Positions 55,511 to 64,000 of a stretch of 64,000 bases of DNA are shown piece after piece (position 1 is the first letter of the stretch; every line of letters starts with the position of its first letter). Source of the stretch: Achromobacter kerstersii (GTDB lineage: Bacteria; Pseudomonadota; Gammaproteobacteria; Burkholderiales; Burkholderiaceae_B); the NCBI RefSeq assembly GCF_902859595.1, contig NZ_CADIJQ010000001.1:1948143-2012142 (forward strand). Direction: 5' to 3'. Position numbers and translations under genes: made by a program. Under the pieces are notes generated by a model. That model was not told where the DNA came from and made no database searches. It saw only the letters and a list, made by a program, of their open reading frames with translations.

Positions 55511-57079
55511 TTACTTGGACGGACGCGCGCGCAACGCGTCAGGCTTGTCGGCCTTCAGGGCATCCAGGATGCGCTTGCCGACGCGGCCATCTTGCGGCAG
55601 GTTGCGGCGTTCCTGTTCGGCGCGCACGGCGTCGCGGGTCTTGGCGCCGGGAATGCCGTCCGCCTCGCCCACGTCGTAGCCACGGCCGTACAGCTCTTCC
55701 TGCAACTGCTTGATCTCGGCGCGGGACAGGCCGGGGTCGTCAGTTGGCCACGCCGCGATGATGCCCGGGCGGCCCTGCAAGCGGTTCAGCAGCAGCGACA
55801 CGGCCAGGCCGTAGCGGCGCGACTGGTTGTAATGCAGGATGGCGTCGAAGTTCACCGTCGCCAGAAACACTGGGCCCTTGGAACCGGTGGGTGCGAACAG
55901 ATAGGCCTGTTCATCGTTGCCTGACGGCAACTTCAACACCGAACCATCGCCCTGCTTCAGGCCCGCCTGCGCCCATTGCGCGATGGTGCGGCGGTCTTGC
56001 GAGCCCACGTATTCCGCGTCGGGTTCGGGCGGAATCGCAGCGGCCAGTTCGGCCGGCACGCGCACTTCCACCACTGCCGGCAAGCCATGCGTCCACTTGG
56101 CGCGGCGCTTGCGCAGGTGGTTGGCCGTGGACGCCAGGGCGTCGGGCAAGGAGTTGTAGAGATCGATACGGCCATCGCCATCACCATCGGCGGCCAATTC
56201 ATAGAAGGACGTCGGGATGAACTGCGTCATGCCGAACGCGCCGCTCCACGAACCCACGAAGCTATCGGCGGGCACGGTGCCGTCGCGCAGCAGGCGGACG
56301 GACGCGTAAGCGTTCTTTTCCCACAGCGTCTTGTTCTCGGTGCAGGCGCGCGTCAGCCAGGCGTTCAAGACATCGGTCTTGCCGATCTGGCGGCCGTAGT
56401 TGGTTTCGATGCCGAAGATGGCGACGAGCGTGGCGGGGTCGACTTGATACTGCTGGCCGATCGCATCCAGTTGCGGCCCCACCTTCTTCATCACCGCGCG
56501 GCCATCGTTGACCCGTTCGTCATCGACGGTCTTGGCGATGTAGTCCCACCAGCTTTCACGCCCTTCGGGCTGACCCTTGGCGGACGCGACTGTCGTAGGC
56601 AGCAGCTTGGCGCGGGCGGTGTACTTGTCCCAATCCGCCACGGTCAACCCGTTGGCGGTTGCGCCCTTGCGCAGCTTGTCGATGCAAGCCTTGGTATCGA
56701 GCTCGGTCGGGATGATGACGGTAGGCGCGGCGGGCGAAGCAGTGGCGGCGGGGGCTGCGGTTGCGGGTGCTGCGGCAGCCGGTGCTGCGGCAGCCGGTGC
56801 TGCGGCAGCCGGCGTCGCCGTTGCGGCGGGAGCCTCAGCCGGAGCGCTTGCGGGGGCCGACGCCGGCGTGGCTGCCGATTCTTGCGCTTTGACGACGTCG
56901 TCGAAGCTGCGCTTGGGCGTCAATGCGGGCTGCGCCGGTGCGGGTGTCTGCACCCGCGAACCCGTCGCGGACGACGGCGATTGCGCGTGTGCGGCGCTGG
57001 CACCTGCCGCCATCAAGGCGGCGGCCAACAGCACGCGGGACAGGGGTTCGATTCGAAAGCCTGAAGAACGCTGACGCAT
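55511..57079 (-). CDS. Lytic murein transglycosylase (MltB family)
   Basis: The 522-residue protein has a signal peptide (LLAAALMAAGASAAHA), then a 70-residue Ala/Pro-rich linker with near-identical APAAA repeats. The MltB/SLT catalytic domain follows (about 130-430): ATLVAIFGIETNYGRQIGKT holds the catalytic Glu in GIETNYG, then FVGSWSGAFGMTQFIPTSFY and DGDGRIDLYNSLPDALASTAN. A C-terminal peptidoglycan-binding domain ends it (IKQLQEELYGRGYDVGEADG). It cleaves peptidoglycan in the periplasm; no lipobox is seen, so it is probably a soluble form. Confidence 0.92.
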   Translation of the reverse strand: MRQRSSGFRIEPLSRVLLAAALMAAGASAAHAQSPSSATGSRVQTPAPAQPALTPKRSFDDVVKAQESAATPASAPASAPAEAPAATATPAAAAPAAAAPAAAAPATAAPAATASPAAPTVIIPTELDTKACIDKLRKGATANGLTVADWDKYTARAKLLPTTVASAKGQPEGRESWWDYIAKTVDDERVNDGRAVMKKVGPQLDAIGQQYQVDPATLVAIFGIETNYGRQIGKTDVLNAWLTRACTENKTLWEKNAYASVRLLRDGTVPADSFVGSWSGAFGMTQFIPTSFYELAADGDGDGRIDLYNSLPDALASTANHLRKRRAKWTHGLPAVVEVRVPAELAAAIPPEPDAEYVGSQDRRTIAQWAQAGLKQGDGSVLKLPSGNDEQAYLFAPTGSKGPVFLATVNFDAILHYNQSRRYGLAVSLLLNRLQGRPGIIAAWPTDDPGLSRAEIKQLQEELYGRGYDVGEADGIPGAKTRDAVRAEQERRNLPQDGRVGKRILDALKADKPDALRARPSK

Positions 57080-57143
57080 GGTATTCCTGAAAAATCGAAG
57101 TCAGCCCGGATCGTACCGCGACCAGCCGCCGAAATCGAACCGT

Positions 57144-57290
57144 GGGGCGGCCATCCGTGGGGCGGTTATCCGTGGGGCGGTTATCCGCGGGGCGGTTATC
57201 CGCGGGGTGATTATCCGCGGGGCGGCCATCCGCGGGGCGGCCATCCGCGGGCGGCCATCCGTGGCGGAGCCATCCGCGGGGCGGCCATCT
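57144..57290. repeat. 15-bp tandem repeat, about nine units
   Basis: From 57144, 15-base units of the type GGGGCGGTTATCCGC or GGGGCGGCCATCCGC follow one another, ending in slightly broken copies near 57290. They lie in the 296-base space upstream of the transglycosylase gene and downstream of the MATE gene. On the plus strand they spell an AVIRG-like repeat that I regard as noncoding. Confidence 0.9.
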
Positions 57291-57375
57291 GAGAGGCCGT
57301 CCACCATGAAACCGTCCAACGCTGAATAGCCCGCTGTGGGATTGCCCACCACCACGGGACCACCGCGCCGCCCTA

Positions 57376-58761
57376 TCAGACGGTTTGCCGCCCACCCAGC
57401 ACAACCGGCGGGGCGCGCAGCACGCGCAGGCAGTAGACCATCGCGATCACGCTGAACAGCGCGAAGCCCAGTGTCTGGCCCAGCATCACGCCTTCGGGTC
57501 CACCGTAGTGCGCGCCCAACCAGACAAACGGCAAAGTCCCCACGGTGGACCGCAGCCAGCCAATGACGGTGGAATACGTGGCGTATCCCAGGTTGTTGAA
57601 GACAGCAATCGACACGAAGAACAGGCTATTCACCGCCCACGCAAAACTGCCGTAACGGCAGAAGAAGAGGATCAGGTCGCGCCCCGGCCCGGTGACCTGA
57701 AACCAGTCGGGCACCCAAGGGGCCAGCACTGCCAGCACGGCGGCTGCGGCAAAACCGTAGAGCAATGCCCAACGCGTCGTGATGCTGACAGTCTGTTTCA
57801 CGCGGTCCCATTGGCCCGCACCCAGGTTCTGCCCAAGAATGGGGCCAATCGCGCCGGGCAGCACGAAGAACAACGAATACGCCAGTTGCAGCACGCGGTC
57901 GACCACCGTGGCGCCCGCCATCACGCTTGGCCCGAAGCTGGCATAGGTGGACACCGTGAAGATGACCGCCGCCGGTGTCGCCAAGGTGGTCAGCGCAGCA
58001 GGCAGTGCAATCTTGCCGATGGCCGCCAAGTCGGCCCGGAGCGCGCGCCGAGCCGGCCAGACCACCAGACGATGCTTGCCAAACACCAGCCAGGCGCCCA
58101 GCGCCACGGTTGCCAACCGCCCCACGCCGCTGGCCCAGGCGATCCCCACCATGCCGCCATCCAGCACAAAGATGACGATCGGGTCCAGCACCGCCACCGT
58201 CGCCGTACCCGCCAGCAGCACCCACATGGATTGACGCCCGCGCCCTGACGCACGCAACAGGTTCGACAGCATCATGCCCACGCCCATCACCATCGCGAAT
58301 GGCGTCGTGATCAGGACGTAGGACAGCAGGTGTTCGCGCACATCTGGCGCCAGCCCGATAGCGGCGGTGAACGGCCCGATCGCCGCCAGAAAGATCGCTC
58401 CGGCCGCGAGCGCCGCCCCCGTCATCAACACCAGCGACGCGCCGGCCAGCGTGCGCGCCCGCGTCAAGTCCCCCGCGCCCAAGGCCCGCGAGACCAGCGC
58501 AGCGCCGCCCACCGTCACGCCAATACATATCGACGTAATCGTGAACTGCGTCATCGACCCGAACCCCACCGCGCCCAGCACCGCTTCGTCCTTCAAGGTG
58601 CCCAGATACAGCAGCGACAGAAACTCCACCGCAAACACGGCGAGCATGCTGGCCCAGCCGGTCATGATCATTTCAAAGACGTGCGGCCCCAGCGGCCCCG
58701 ACACAAAGCGCGCGCGCGGGTCGGCGGTGGCGGCCTGGGCGGACGGGGCAGGTAAGGTCAA
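57376..58761 (-). CDS. MATE family efflux transporter
   Basis: The 461-residue protein has about twelve membrane helices in two MatE repeats. MIMTGWASMLAVFAVEFLSL opens repeat 1, with SRALGAGDLTRARTLAGASL between helices; repeat 2 includes PAALTTLATPAAVIFTVSTY and GAIGPILGQNLGAGQWDRVK. MATE proteins export cationic drugs or metabolites using Na+ or H+ gradients. Substrate unknown. It lies 9 bases downstream of the small membrane protein gene at 58771 on the same strand. Confidence 0.9.
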   Translation of the reverse strand: MTLPAPSAQAATADPRARFVSGPLGPHVFEMIMTGWASMLAVFAVEFLSLLYLGTLKDEAVLGAVGFGSMTQFTITSICIGVTVGGAALVSRALGAGDLTRARTLAGASLVLMTGAALAAGAIFLAAIGPFTAAIGLAPDVREHLLSYVLITTPFAMVMGVGMMLSNLLRASGRGRQSMWVLLAGTATVAVLDPIVIFVLDGGMVGIAWASGVGRLATVALGAWLVFGKHRLVVWPARRALRADLAAIGKIALPAALTTLATPAAVIFTVSTYASFGPSVMAGATVVDRVLQLAYSLFFVLPGAIGPILGQNLGAGQWDRVKQTVSITTRWALLYGFAAAAVLAVLAPWVPDWFQVTGPGRDLILFFCRYGSFAWAVNSLFFVSIAVFNNLGYATYSTVIGWLRSTVGTLPFVWLGAHYGGPEGVMLGQTLGFALFSVIAMVYCLRVLRAPPVVLGGRQTV

Positions 58762-58770
58762 CGCCGTGAC

Positions 58771-59133
58771 CTATCGGGCCGAGGGCTGCGCACGCAGCGC
58801 CTGCAAGCGGGCGATCGCGCCTTCGTCGCCCTGCGCGGCAGCGGCCTCATACCAGCGCATCGCTTCCTTCATGTCGACCGGCTCCAGCATCATGCCCTGC
58901 ATGAACTGCGCGGCCGGGTTGCCTCGCTGTGCGTCGGCCAGCAACGCCCGCTGGGCCAGCGCGTCCTGTCGCGGCGACTCCCCATAGATCTGCATATCGC
59001 CTTCGATCTGGTCACCGACCAGGGAACGCAGGGACGGCGGCGTATGCGCAAATTGATCACGCCAGAAGAGTGCGACCAGCACGATGAAAATCAGCAGAGA
59101 CAACAACGAAAGGATCAGATTTTTACGAGTCAT
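58771..59133 (-). CDS. Membrane-anchored Sel1-like repeat protein
   Basis: The 120-residue protein has one N-terminal membrane helix (LILSLLSLLIFIVLVALFW) and a soluble part resembling one or two Sel1-type repeats: ADAQRGNPAAQFMQGMML, DMKEAMRWYEAAAAQGDEGA. It is probably anchored in the inner membrane facing the periplasm. It precedes and may be cotranscribed with the MATE gene. No specific function. Confidence 0.65.
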   Translation of the reverse strand: MTRKNLILSLLSLLIFIVLVALFWRDQFAHTPPSLRSLVGDQIEGDMQIYGESPRQDALAQRALLADAQRGNPAAQFMQGMMLEPVDMKEAMRWYEAAAAQGDEGAIARLQALRAQPSAR

Positions 59134-59137
59134 TAAT

Positions 59138-59254
59138 GCGATGGGGTAATCAGCGAACTGAGTAATGGGGCAATCGCGTGATGGGGCAATTGCGTAACGG
59201 GTAATTGCGTGATGGGGTAATCGCGTAATGGGGCAACTGCGTAATGGAGCACTT
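59138..59254. repeat. 16-bp tandem repeat
   Basis: Units of the form GCGTGATGGGGCAATT begin at 59176, 59192, 59207, 59223 and 59239, with two more degenerate ones before. The array fills the space between the stop of the lipoprotein gene (59317) and the start of the gene at 59133, so it could include that gene's leader. Confidence 0.88.
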
Positions 59255-59316
59255 GCCCCATGGCGTCAGAGCGTAACGCGCCGCAGACGCCGCATAAAAA
59301 TGCCGGAACCGCCGCG

Positions 59317-60030
59317 TCAGGGCGCGATCCGTGCAAACCAATACTGGAACACGCTGCCATCGTTGGAATACCAGGGCAGCATACCGATGCTGTCGGATTC
59401 CCGCTGCACGGTCACCAGCAGGCCGCCTGCCTCCGGACGGAATATTGCCACGTGCCGCATCACGCCCATGGACTCGTACTGGCGCCAGTCGTTGCGCACG
59501 CTGACCCACAAGCGGCCTTGCGTGCAACCGGTATGGCGCCGGACGCCGTCGGGCCGATTGGCGTTGGCATCGCCAGACAAGGCGGCGGGGTCCTGCGCGC
59601 CGTTCAGCATCGGCAATAGTGCGGTCGAACGCGCGCCCTGCCCGTCCTGCGCCAACACGCGCCATCCGCCATCCACGCGGGACAAGGCCACGGTGGCCTC
59701 GGGCGTCGAGCGCCATTCAGGCAGAAGCGTATCGCGCATGCCCGGCAGATCCAGCGTATATAAAAAGAAGTTGCGCAGGTCGTTCAGGGCCGTGGTCTCG
59801 CGGTCGCCCGAACGGAATTCGCCTTGCGCCCGGTACGTGCCCGCAAGGTCCGGGCATTGCGCCGGGTCCGACGGCAACACCACCGGTGTTCCGCTCTTGA
59901 ACGACGGCCATTTGACAGACACTTCGTCCACGCGCGACACGCCGCAAGCACTTAAGGCCGTCACTAACACGCCCGCCCCGGCCAACCGCAGCGCACGCTG
60001 CGGCCACTTGCCGGATATCGTTGAATTCAT
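59317..60030 (-). CDS. Hypothetical lipoprotein
   Basis: The 237-residue protein has a lipoprotein-type N-terminus (LRLAGAGVLVTALSACGVSR, lipobox LSAC). The mature region contains CPDLAGTYRAQGEFRSGDRE, WRVLAQDGQGARSTALLPML, GCTQGRLWVSVRNDWRQYES and a final YWFARIAP. I do not recognise a family. It is divergent from the LysR regulator 156 bases away. Confidence 0.65.
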   Translation of the reverse strand: MNSTISGKWPQRALRLAGAGVLVTALSACGVSRVDEVSVKWPSFKSGTPVVLPSDPAQCPDLAGTYRAQGEFRSGDRETTALNDLRNFFLYTLDLPGMRDTLLPEWRSTPEATVALSRVDGGWRVLAQDGQGARSTALLPMLNGAQDPAALSGDANANRPDGVRRHTGCTQGRLWVSVRNDWRQYESMGVMRHVAIFRPEAGGLLVTVQRESDSIGMLPWYSNDGSVFQYWFARIAP

Positions 60031-60186
60031 GGCTGACTGTCTCCCTTTCCGGCCCCCGCGTTATCCCTTGGTTCGCATGGCGACACCCACGGTTTGCCCG
60101 GCGACGAACTATATCTGAATCCCGCCCCGCCGTTGCCAAGCGTCCGGCGGGAGAGAATAATCGGCACATCCTCACCGATCCGCGCC

Positions 60187-61122
60187 ATGACACCGTTCCG
60201 AGGCAAACTCCGCATCCGGCACCTGGAAATCGTGCTGACCGTTTCCGAGCTGGGCAATTTGTCCAAGGCGGCGGCGCAGCTGCACAGCACGCAATCAGGG
60301 CTGTCGCGCGCCATCGCGGAAATCGAAGAACTGGTCGGCGCGCGCCTTTTCGAACGCACCGCCAAAGGCACCACCTGTACGCCGCTGGGCGAGGCCATGT
60401 GCCGGCACGCCCGCCTGCTGCTGACCGACTTCCGCAAGGCCGAGATCGATCTGGCCGCGGTATCGCGCGGCGACGAAGGCAGCCTGACCGTAGGATGCTT
60501 TTCCATGTTCGCCGGCTGGCCCGTGGCCGAAGCGGCTCGCGCGTTCCGCCAGGCCTACCCCCGCATCACCCTCACCATCGAGATCGGCACGCACGAAAGG
60601 CTCATCGAAGACCTGGACGCGGGCGGCGTGGACGTACTGATCAGCCGGTTCTCATCCACCGTCAACCCGCAGATCTATCGATCAACCACCTTGCTGGAAG
60701 ATTCGGTGGTACTGGGCTGCGCCACCCACCATCCGCTGGCGGGCGTGCCCGACACCGCCCTGGCCGACTACGTCGCCTACCCCTGGATCACCGCACTGCC
60801 GGGAAGCCGCATCCGCGGCGAGCTGGAAATGTCACTGCGCCAGGCCGGCCTGCGAATTCCGGATATGATCGGCGCCCTGTCTCTGGAATTTGGCCGCGAA
60901 ATGCTGCTGGACGGGCAAACCCTGTGGATGCTGCCGGGCAGCGTCGCCGCCGTTCTGCAAGCGCGCGGAGAACTGTTCATGCTGCCGGCCCGCCCCGCCC
61001 TCCGGAAATCGCCGCTAGCCGCCATTTGGCGCCGCGACCGCCCCAGCACCCGCCAGGCACGCGCCTTTGCGGCGCAAATGCAGCTTGCCATCCAGGCAGA
61101 TCACATCGCCCTGGCCGCCTGA
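60187..61122 (+). CDS. LysR family transcriptional regulator
   Basis: The 311-residue protein has the LysR N-terminal helix-turn-helix (IRHLEIVLTVSELGNLSKAAAQLHSTQSGLSRAIAEIEE) and a substrate-binding domain (GSLTVGCFSMFAGWPVAEAA, GGVDVLISRFSSTVNPQIYR, GCATHHPLAGVPDT). The N-terminus resembles aromatic-degradation regulators of the GbpR/PcaQ type. The effector is unknown. It lies 42 bases before the deaminase gene on the same strand. A frame extends 31 codons upstream without fold sequence. Confidence 0.88.
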   Translation: MTPFRGKLRIRHLEIVLTVSELGNLSKAAAQLHSTQSGLSRAIAEIEELVGARLFERTAKGTTCTPLGEAMCRHARLLLTDFRKAEIDLAAVSRGDEGSLTVGCFSMFAGWPVAEAARAFRQAYPRITLTIEIGTHERLIEDLDAGGVDVLISRFSSTVNPQIYRSTTLLEDSVVLGCATHHPLAGVPDTALADYVAYPWITALPGSRIRGELEMSLRQAGLRIPDMIGALSLEFGREMLLDGQTLWMLPGSVAAVLQARGELFMLPARPALRKSPLAAIWRRDRPSTRQARAFAAQMQLAIQADHIALAA

Positions 61123-62115
<993 letters not shown>

Positions 62116-62192
62116 GGGGCGGGGCGGCAGGCGGATGGCGAAGGGCGCGGGGCAAGCGGCGCGCGGCTAACGGCACACGACGCACCGCACAT

Positions 62193-62227
62193 GGCACGTG
62201 GCACGTGGCACATGGCACATGGCACGT
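62193..62227. repeat. 7-bp tandem repeat, five units
   Basis: Five contiguous 7-base units GGCACGT or GGCACAT run from 62193 to 62227, in the 149-base gap between the deaminase stop and the stop of the convergent gene at 62265. Confidence 0.85.
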
Positions 62228-62264
62228 CCACGCAGCTTGCCGCGTCCCTGGAGGATGCAGGAAT

Positions 62265-63059
62265 TCACGGCGCGCTGCGGGATTCCTGATCCATCGCTTC
62301 CGGCCACTCCACCCGAGGCGCCCAGCGCAACGCCAGGTTGTACGCCGGCACATCGTTCGCATCGCGCGGTTCGATGTCGCAAGGCGGCAAGGCTTGCGGG
62401 CCTTGCTGCATGTAGGTGCAGACGTAGGCCCAGACGTTGTCCAGGTCGTGGTTGTAGGTGCTGAGGTGGAAGCGTTCGATGACGTCATTCGTGCCAGGTT
62501 TGACGATGGCGATCGACACGCCCCACTTGATCATCAAGCCACCGCCAGAGGTCGCGCCCCATTGCTCCCAAACTTCGGCGCGGACATCGTCCCAGGGGTA
62601 GCTGGCGGTGGTGACGTACCAGCGGGTGAAGGGGTTCCACCAGACCATGTGGAAGCCGTAGACGTAGATTCGGCGGCGGGCGCGGTTGAAGCGGATGGGG
62701 AGGTCGCGTGGGGGGGAAACGTCCAGGCGGTACATATGGAAGGAGAACCACACAAGAATAGCTGCCGCGGAGAGAACCGTGACCGCGGACGAAACCGTGT
62801 CAGCGTCCAGATAATCTCGAGACGATTCTGTCCTAATCTCTGAGACGAGCATCAACAATAGGCAATAAGCAGAGAGCGGGATGAAGAATATAAGTAATCC
62901 GCGAATGGTGGACGAACGTCTAGATAATTCTAAGTAGCACTCATCAACATGGTTGGGAGCGTCCTCTCGCAAGAACGGCGCGCTTTCGATTTCGCTGTTG
63001 GGACCCGGCAGATCCCGCCTCCATCCCACGCAGGGGGGCTTTAGTTTTGCCTTTCCCAT
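62265..63059 (-). CDS. Two-helix membrane protein, DUF6708-like
   Basis: The 264-residue protein has two membrane helices (about 54-72, GLLIFFIPLSAYCLLLMLV, and about 88-107, TVSSAVTVLSAAAILVWFSF). A soluble C-terminal domain follows, with LPIRFNRARRRIYVYGFHMV, SYPWDDVRAEVWEQWGATSG and WAYVCTYMQQGPQALPP. This layout, two helices then FNR-RR-IYVYGF and WDD, fits the DUF6708 family, often found beside T6SS effectors. Its start overlaps the upstream stop by one base. The DNA is visibly AT-richer than most of the window. A role as immunity or accessory protein is inference. Confidence 0.7.
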   Translation of the reverse strand: MGKAKLKPPCVGWRRDLPGPNSEIESAPFLREDAPNHVDECYLELSRRSSTIRGLLIFFIPLSAYCLLLMLVSEIRTESSRDYLDADTVSSAVTVLSAAAILVWFSFHMYRLDVSPPRDLPIRFNRARRRIYVYGFHMVWWNPFTRWYVTTASYPWDDVRAEVWEQWGATSGGGLMIKWGVSIAIVKPGTNDVIERFHLSTYNHDLDNVWAYVCTYMQQGPQALPPCDIEPRDANDVPAYNLALRWAPRVEWPEAMDQESRSAP

Positions 63060-64000
63060 TACGCCTCCTCAGAGATCCATAGACGTGCGTAACCCGCCAC
63101 ATCGTCTTTGTCTGGCCAATAAGAAATTTCAAGCGTAGCGGCCTTGGTGGCGTGCATGGCTTCGAGCCAGTACCTACGACTCAGAACAGGGTTTTCATTG
63201 CTAGGCAGAATCACGGTTTGTGGAGTCATGTCTTGAACTTCGCCCGGGCTCGTCGCCGCCCGCGCGCTGTTGTGATGCGCCGAGGCGAGCACGAAAGACG
63301 TGATCACTGGCGTACGCCGCCCCCCTTTTTCCACACCAAAGCGCTCAACGTAAAGCGTGAACTCGTAGCACGATCGTGCTGAATCAAAGCCCGGTAGAAC
63401 AATTCGACAACCCAGCTCAGTTCCTGACTCAATTCCTCCCGTCTCTTTGATGAGAAGAATGTCCGTCGTCATGAGCACATCGATATCCATCGGCCGCTTC
63501 GCGCTATGAAATCCCAAGGAAGCTTCTACACCCAGCACTGCCGCGTTCAGGGCACATATAGCCGAATCCATTTGCTCTGGATGTGCCCAGCGCCTATCGA
63601 GAGAGCCACGTCCGAAATAGGATCTTCTGGCCCAATGCTCCAGCGCCGTAGACTCTTGGCGCTTCGCAGTAGCTATCACAATGAATGCTGCTAATCCAAG
63701 CACTATTCCTAACCCTAGTGATCCGAAAAGTGCTCCTGATGTGGCGGCCCCATGGGCGCTGAAACCTCCCCCAATAATGGCAAGGAGTCCCCCGGCAAAA
63801 TATCGCTTTTTGGACTTCGTATCGCCTGCCTCGCCAACTCTGATTCCCGTCTCTATACTCCCCACCCCATCCGCCACCCCTCCCAACGTCGCTATCACTC
63901 CCCCTGCCTTGATCAGCGTCTTCCCCATCCCAATCGCCCTGGCCACGGCCCCACCTTCTACCGCCGCCACCCGTCGCATGAACGGCTGTACGCTCTCCGC
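63059..64000 (-). CDS. C-terminal part of a large membrane-active protein, probable T6SS effector (partial)
   Basis: The reading frame stays open through the right edge (reading ESVQPF upstream of the Met at 63979), so only the last 313 residues are visible. They show Gly/Ala-rich hydrophobic segments (MGKTLIKAGGVIATLGGVAD, AGGLLAIIGGGFSAHGAATS and GALFGSLGLGIVLGLAAFIV). A soluble tail follows with LEHWARRSYFGRGSLDRRW and LSRRYWLEAMHATKAATLEI. This pattern resembles the C-terminus of VasX-like/BTH_I2691-type pore-forming T6SS effectors. Without the N-terminus the assignment is tentative. The next gene overlaps its stop by one base. Confidence 0.6.
   Translation of the reverse strand, partial: AESVQPFMRRVAAVEGGAVARAIGMGKTLIKAGGVIATLGGVADGVGSIETGIRVGEAGDTKSKKRYFAGGLLAIIGGGFSAHGAATSGALFGSLGLGIVLGLAAFIVIATAKRQESTALEHWARRSYFGRGSLDRRWAHPEQMDSAICALNAAVLGVEASLGFHSAKRPMDIDVLMTTDILLIKETGGIESGTELGCRIVLPGFDSARSCYEFTLYVERFGVEKGGRRTPVITSFVLASAHHNSARAATSPGEVQDMTPQTVILPSNENPVLSRRYWLEAMHATKAATLEISYWPDKDDVAGYARLWISEEA

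Noticed and set aside
57078..57329. Plus-strand frame encoding repeated AVIRG units as a possible pentapeptide-repeat protein
   Set aside because: The repeat arises from a 15-bp tandem DNA array, the unit is not the A(D/N)LXX pattern, and there is no ribosome site.

Overview
The window is GC-rich DNA (strong G/C bias at third codon positions) with long antiparallel open frames. Its gene families and local gene order fit a betaproteobacterium of the Alcaligenaceae, most likely Achromobacter or a close Bordetella relative. That placement is inferred from protein character; no rRNA or tRNA gene was seen to confirm it.

Layout. 1-5.3 kb: a left-reading operon (Tm-1-like UPF0261 protein, TIM-barrel partner, SRPBCC protein) opposite a TetR regulator that has a perfect palindrome in its own 5' end, then a PHP-domain lipoprotein. 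5.3-16.7 kb: housekeeping and accessory genes, namely clpB with a clear sigma-32 promoter, a gamma-glutamylcyclotransferase-like gene, an FNR regulator, a secreted alpha/beta hydrolase, an MHS-family transporter, an ArsR/SRPBCC/DUF899 cassette, a ferredoxin, a Nudix hydrolase and an Hsp70-like protein.

16.8-37.3 kb: a type VI secretion system built as two divergent operons from about 26.7-26.9 kb. Leftward: tssB, tssC, tssE, tssF, tssG, tagH, tssJ, tssK, tssL. Rightward: tssH (clpV), a sigma-54 activator, a TagO/VasI-like protein, tssA, tssM. The sheath, most of the baseplate, the membrane complex and the recycling ATPase are present. No hcp, vgrG or PAAR gene is in the window. TssJ carries an internal insertion of about 185 residues.

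37.3-46.3 kb: small secreted proteins, a DUF3820 protein, an NlpE-like lipoprotein, a solute-binding protein without a signal peptide, FmdB/formamidase, a class V aminotransferase opposite an Lrp-type regulator, and an ABC-F ATPase. 46.3-54.5 kb: a peptide-type ABC importer operon (winged-helix regulator, fused double ATPase, binding protein, two permeases) followed by an M14-like peptidase and a GNAT acetyltransferase. 54.6-62.1 kb: a small CC-motif protein, a second GNAT, an MltB-type lytic transglycosylase, a MATE exporter, membrane and lipoprotein hypotheticals, a LysR regulator and an adenine-deaminase-type enzyme.

62.2-64 kb: an AT-richer module with a two-helix membrane protein (DUF6708-like) and the C-terminal part of a larger protein that runs off the right edge. 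It looks like a T6SS effector with its neighbour, which is an inference.

A recurring oddity is at least ten unrelated short tandem repeats (7 to 29 bp units), nearly all between genes, each with its own unit sequence.
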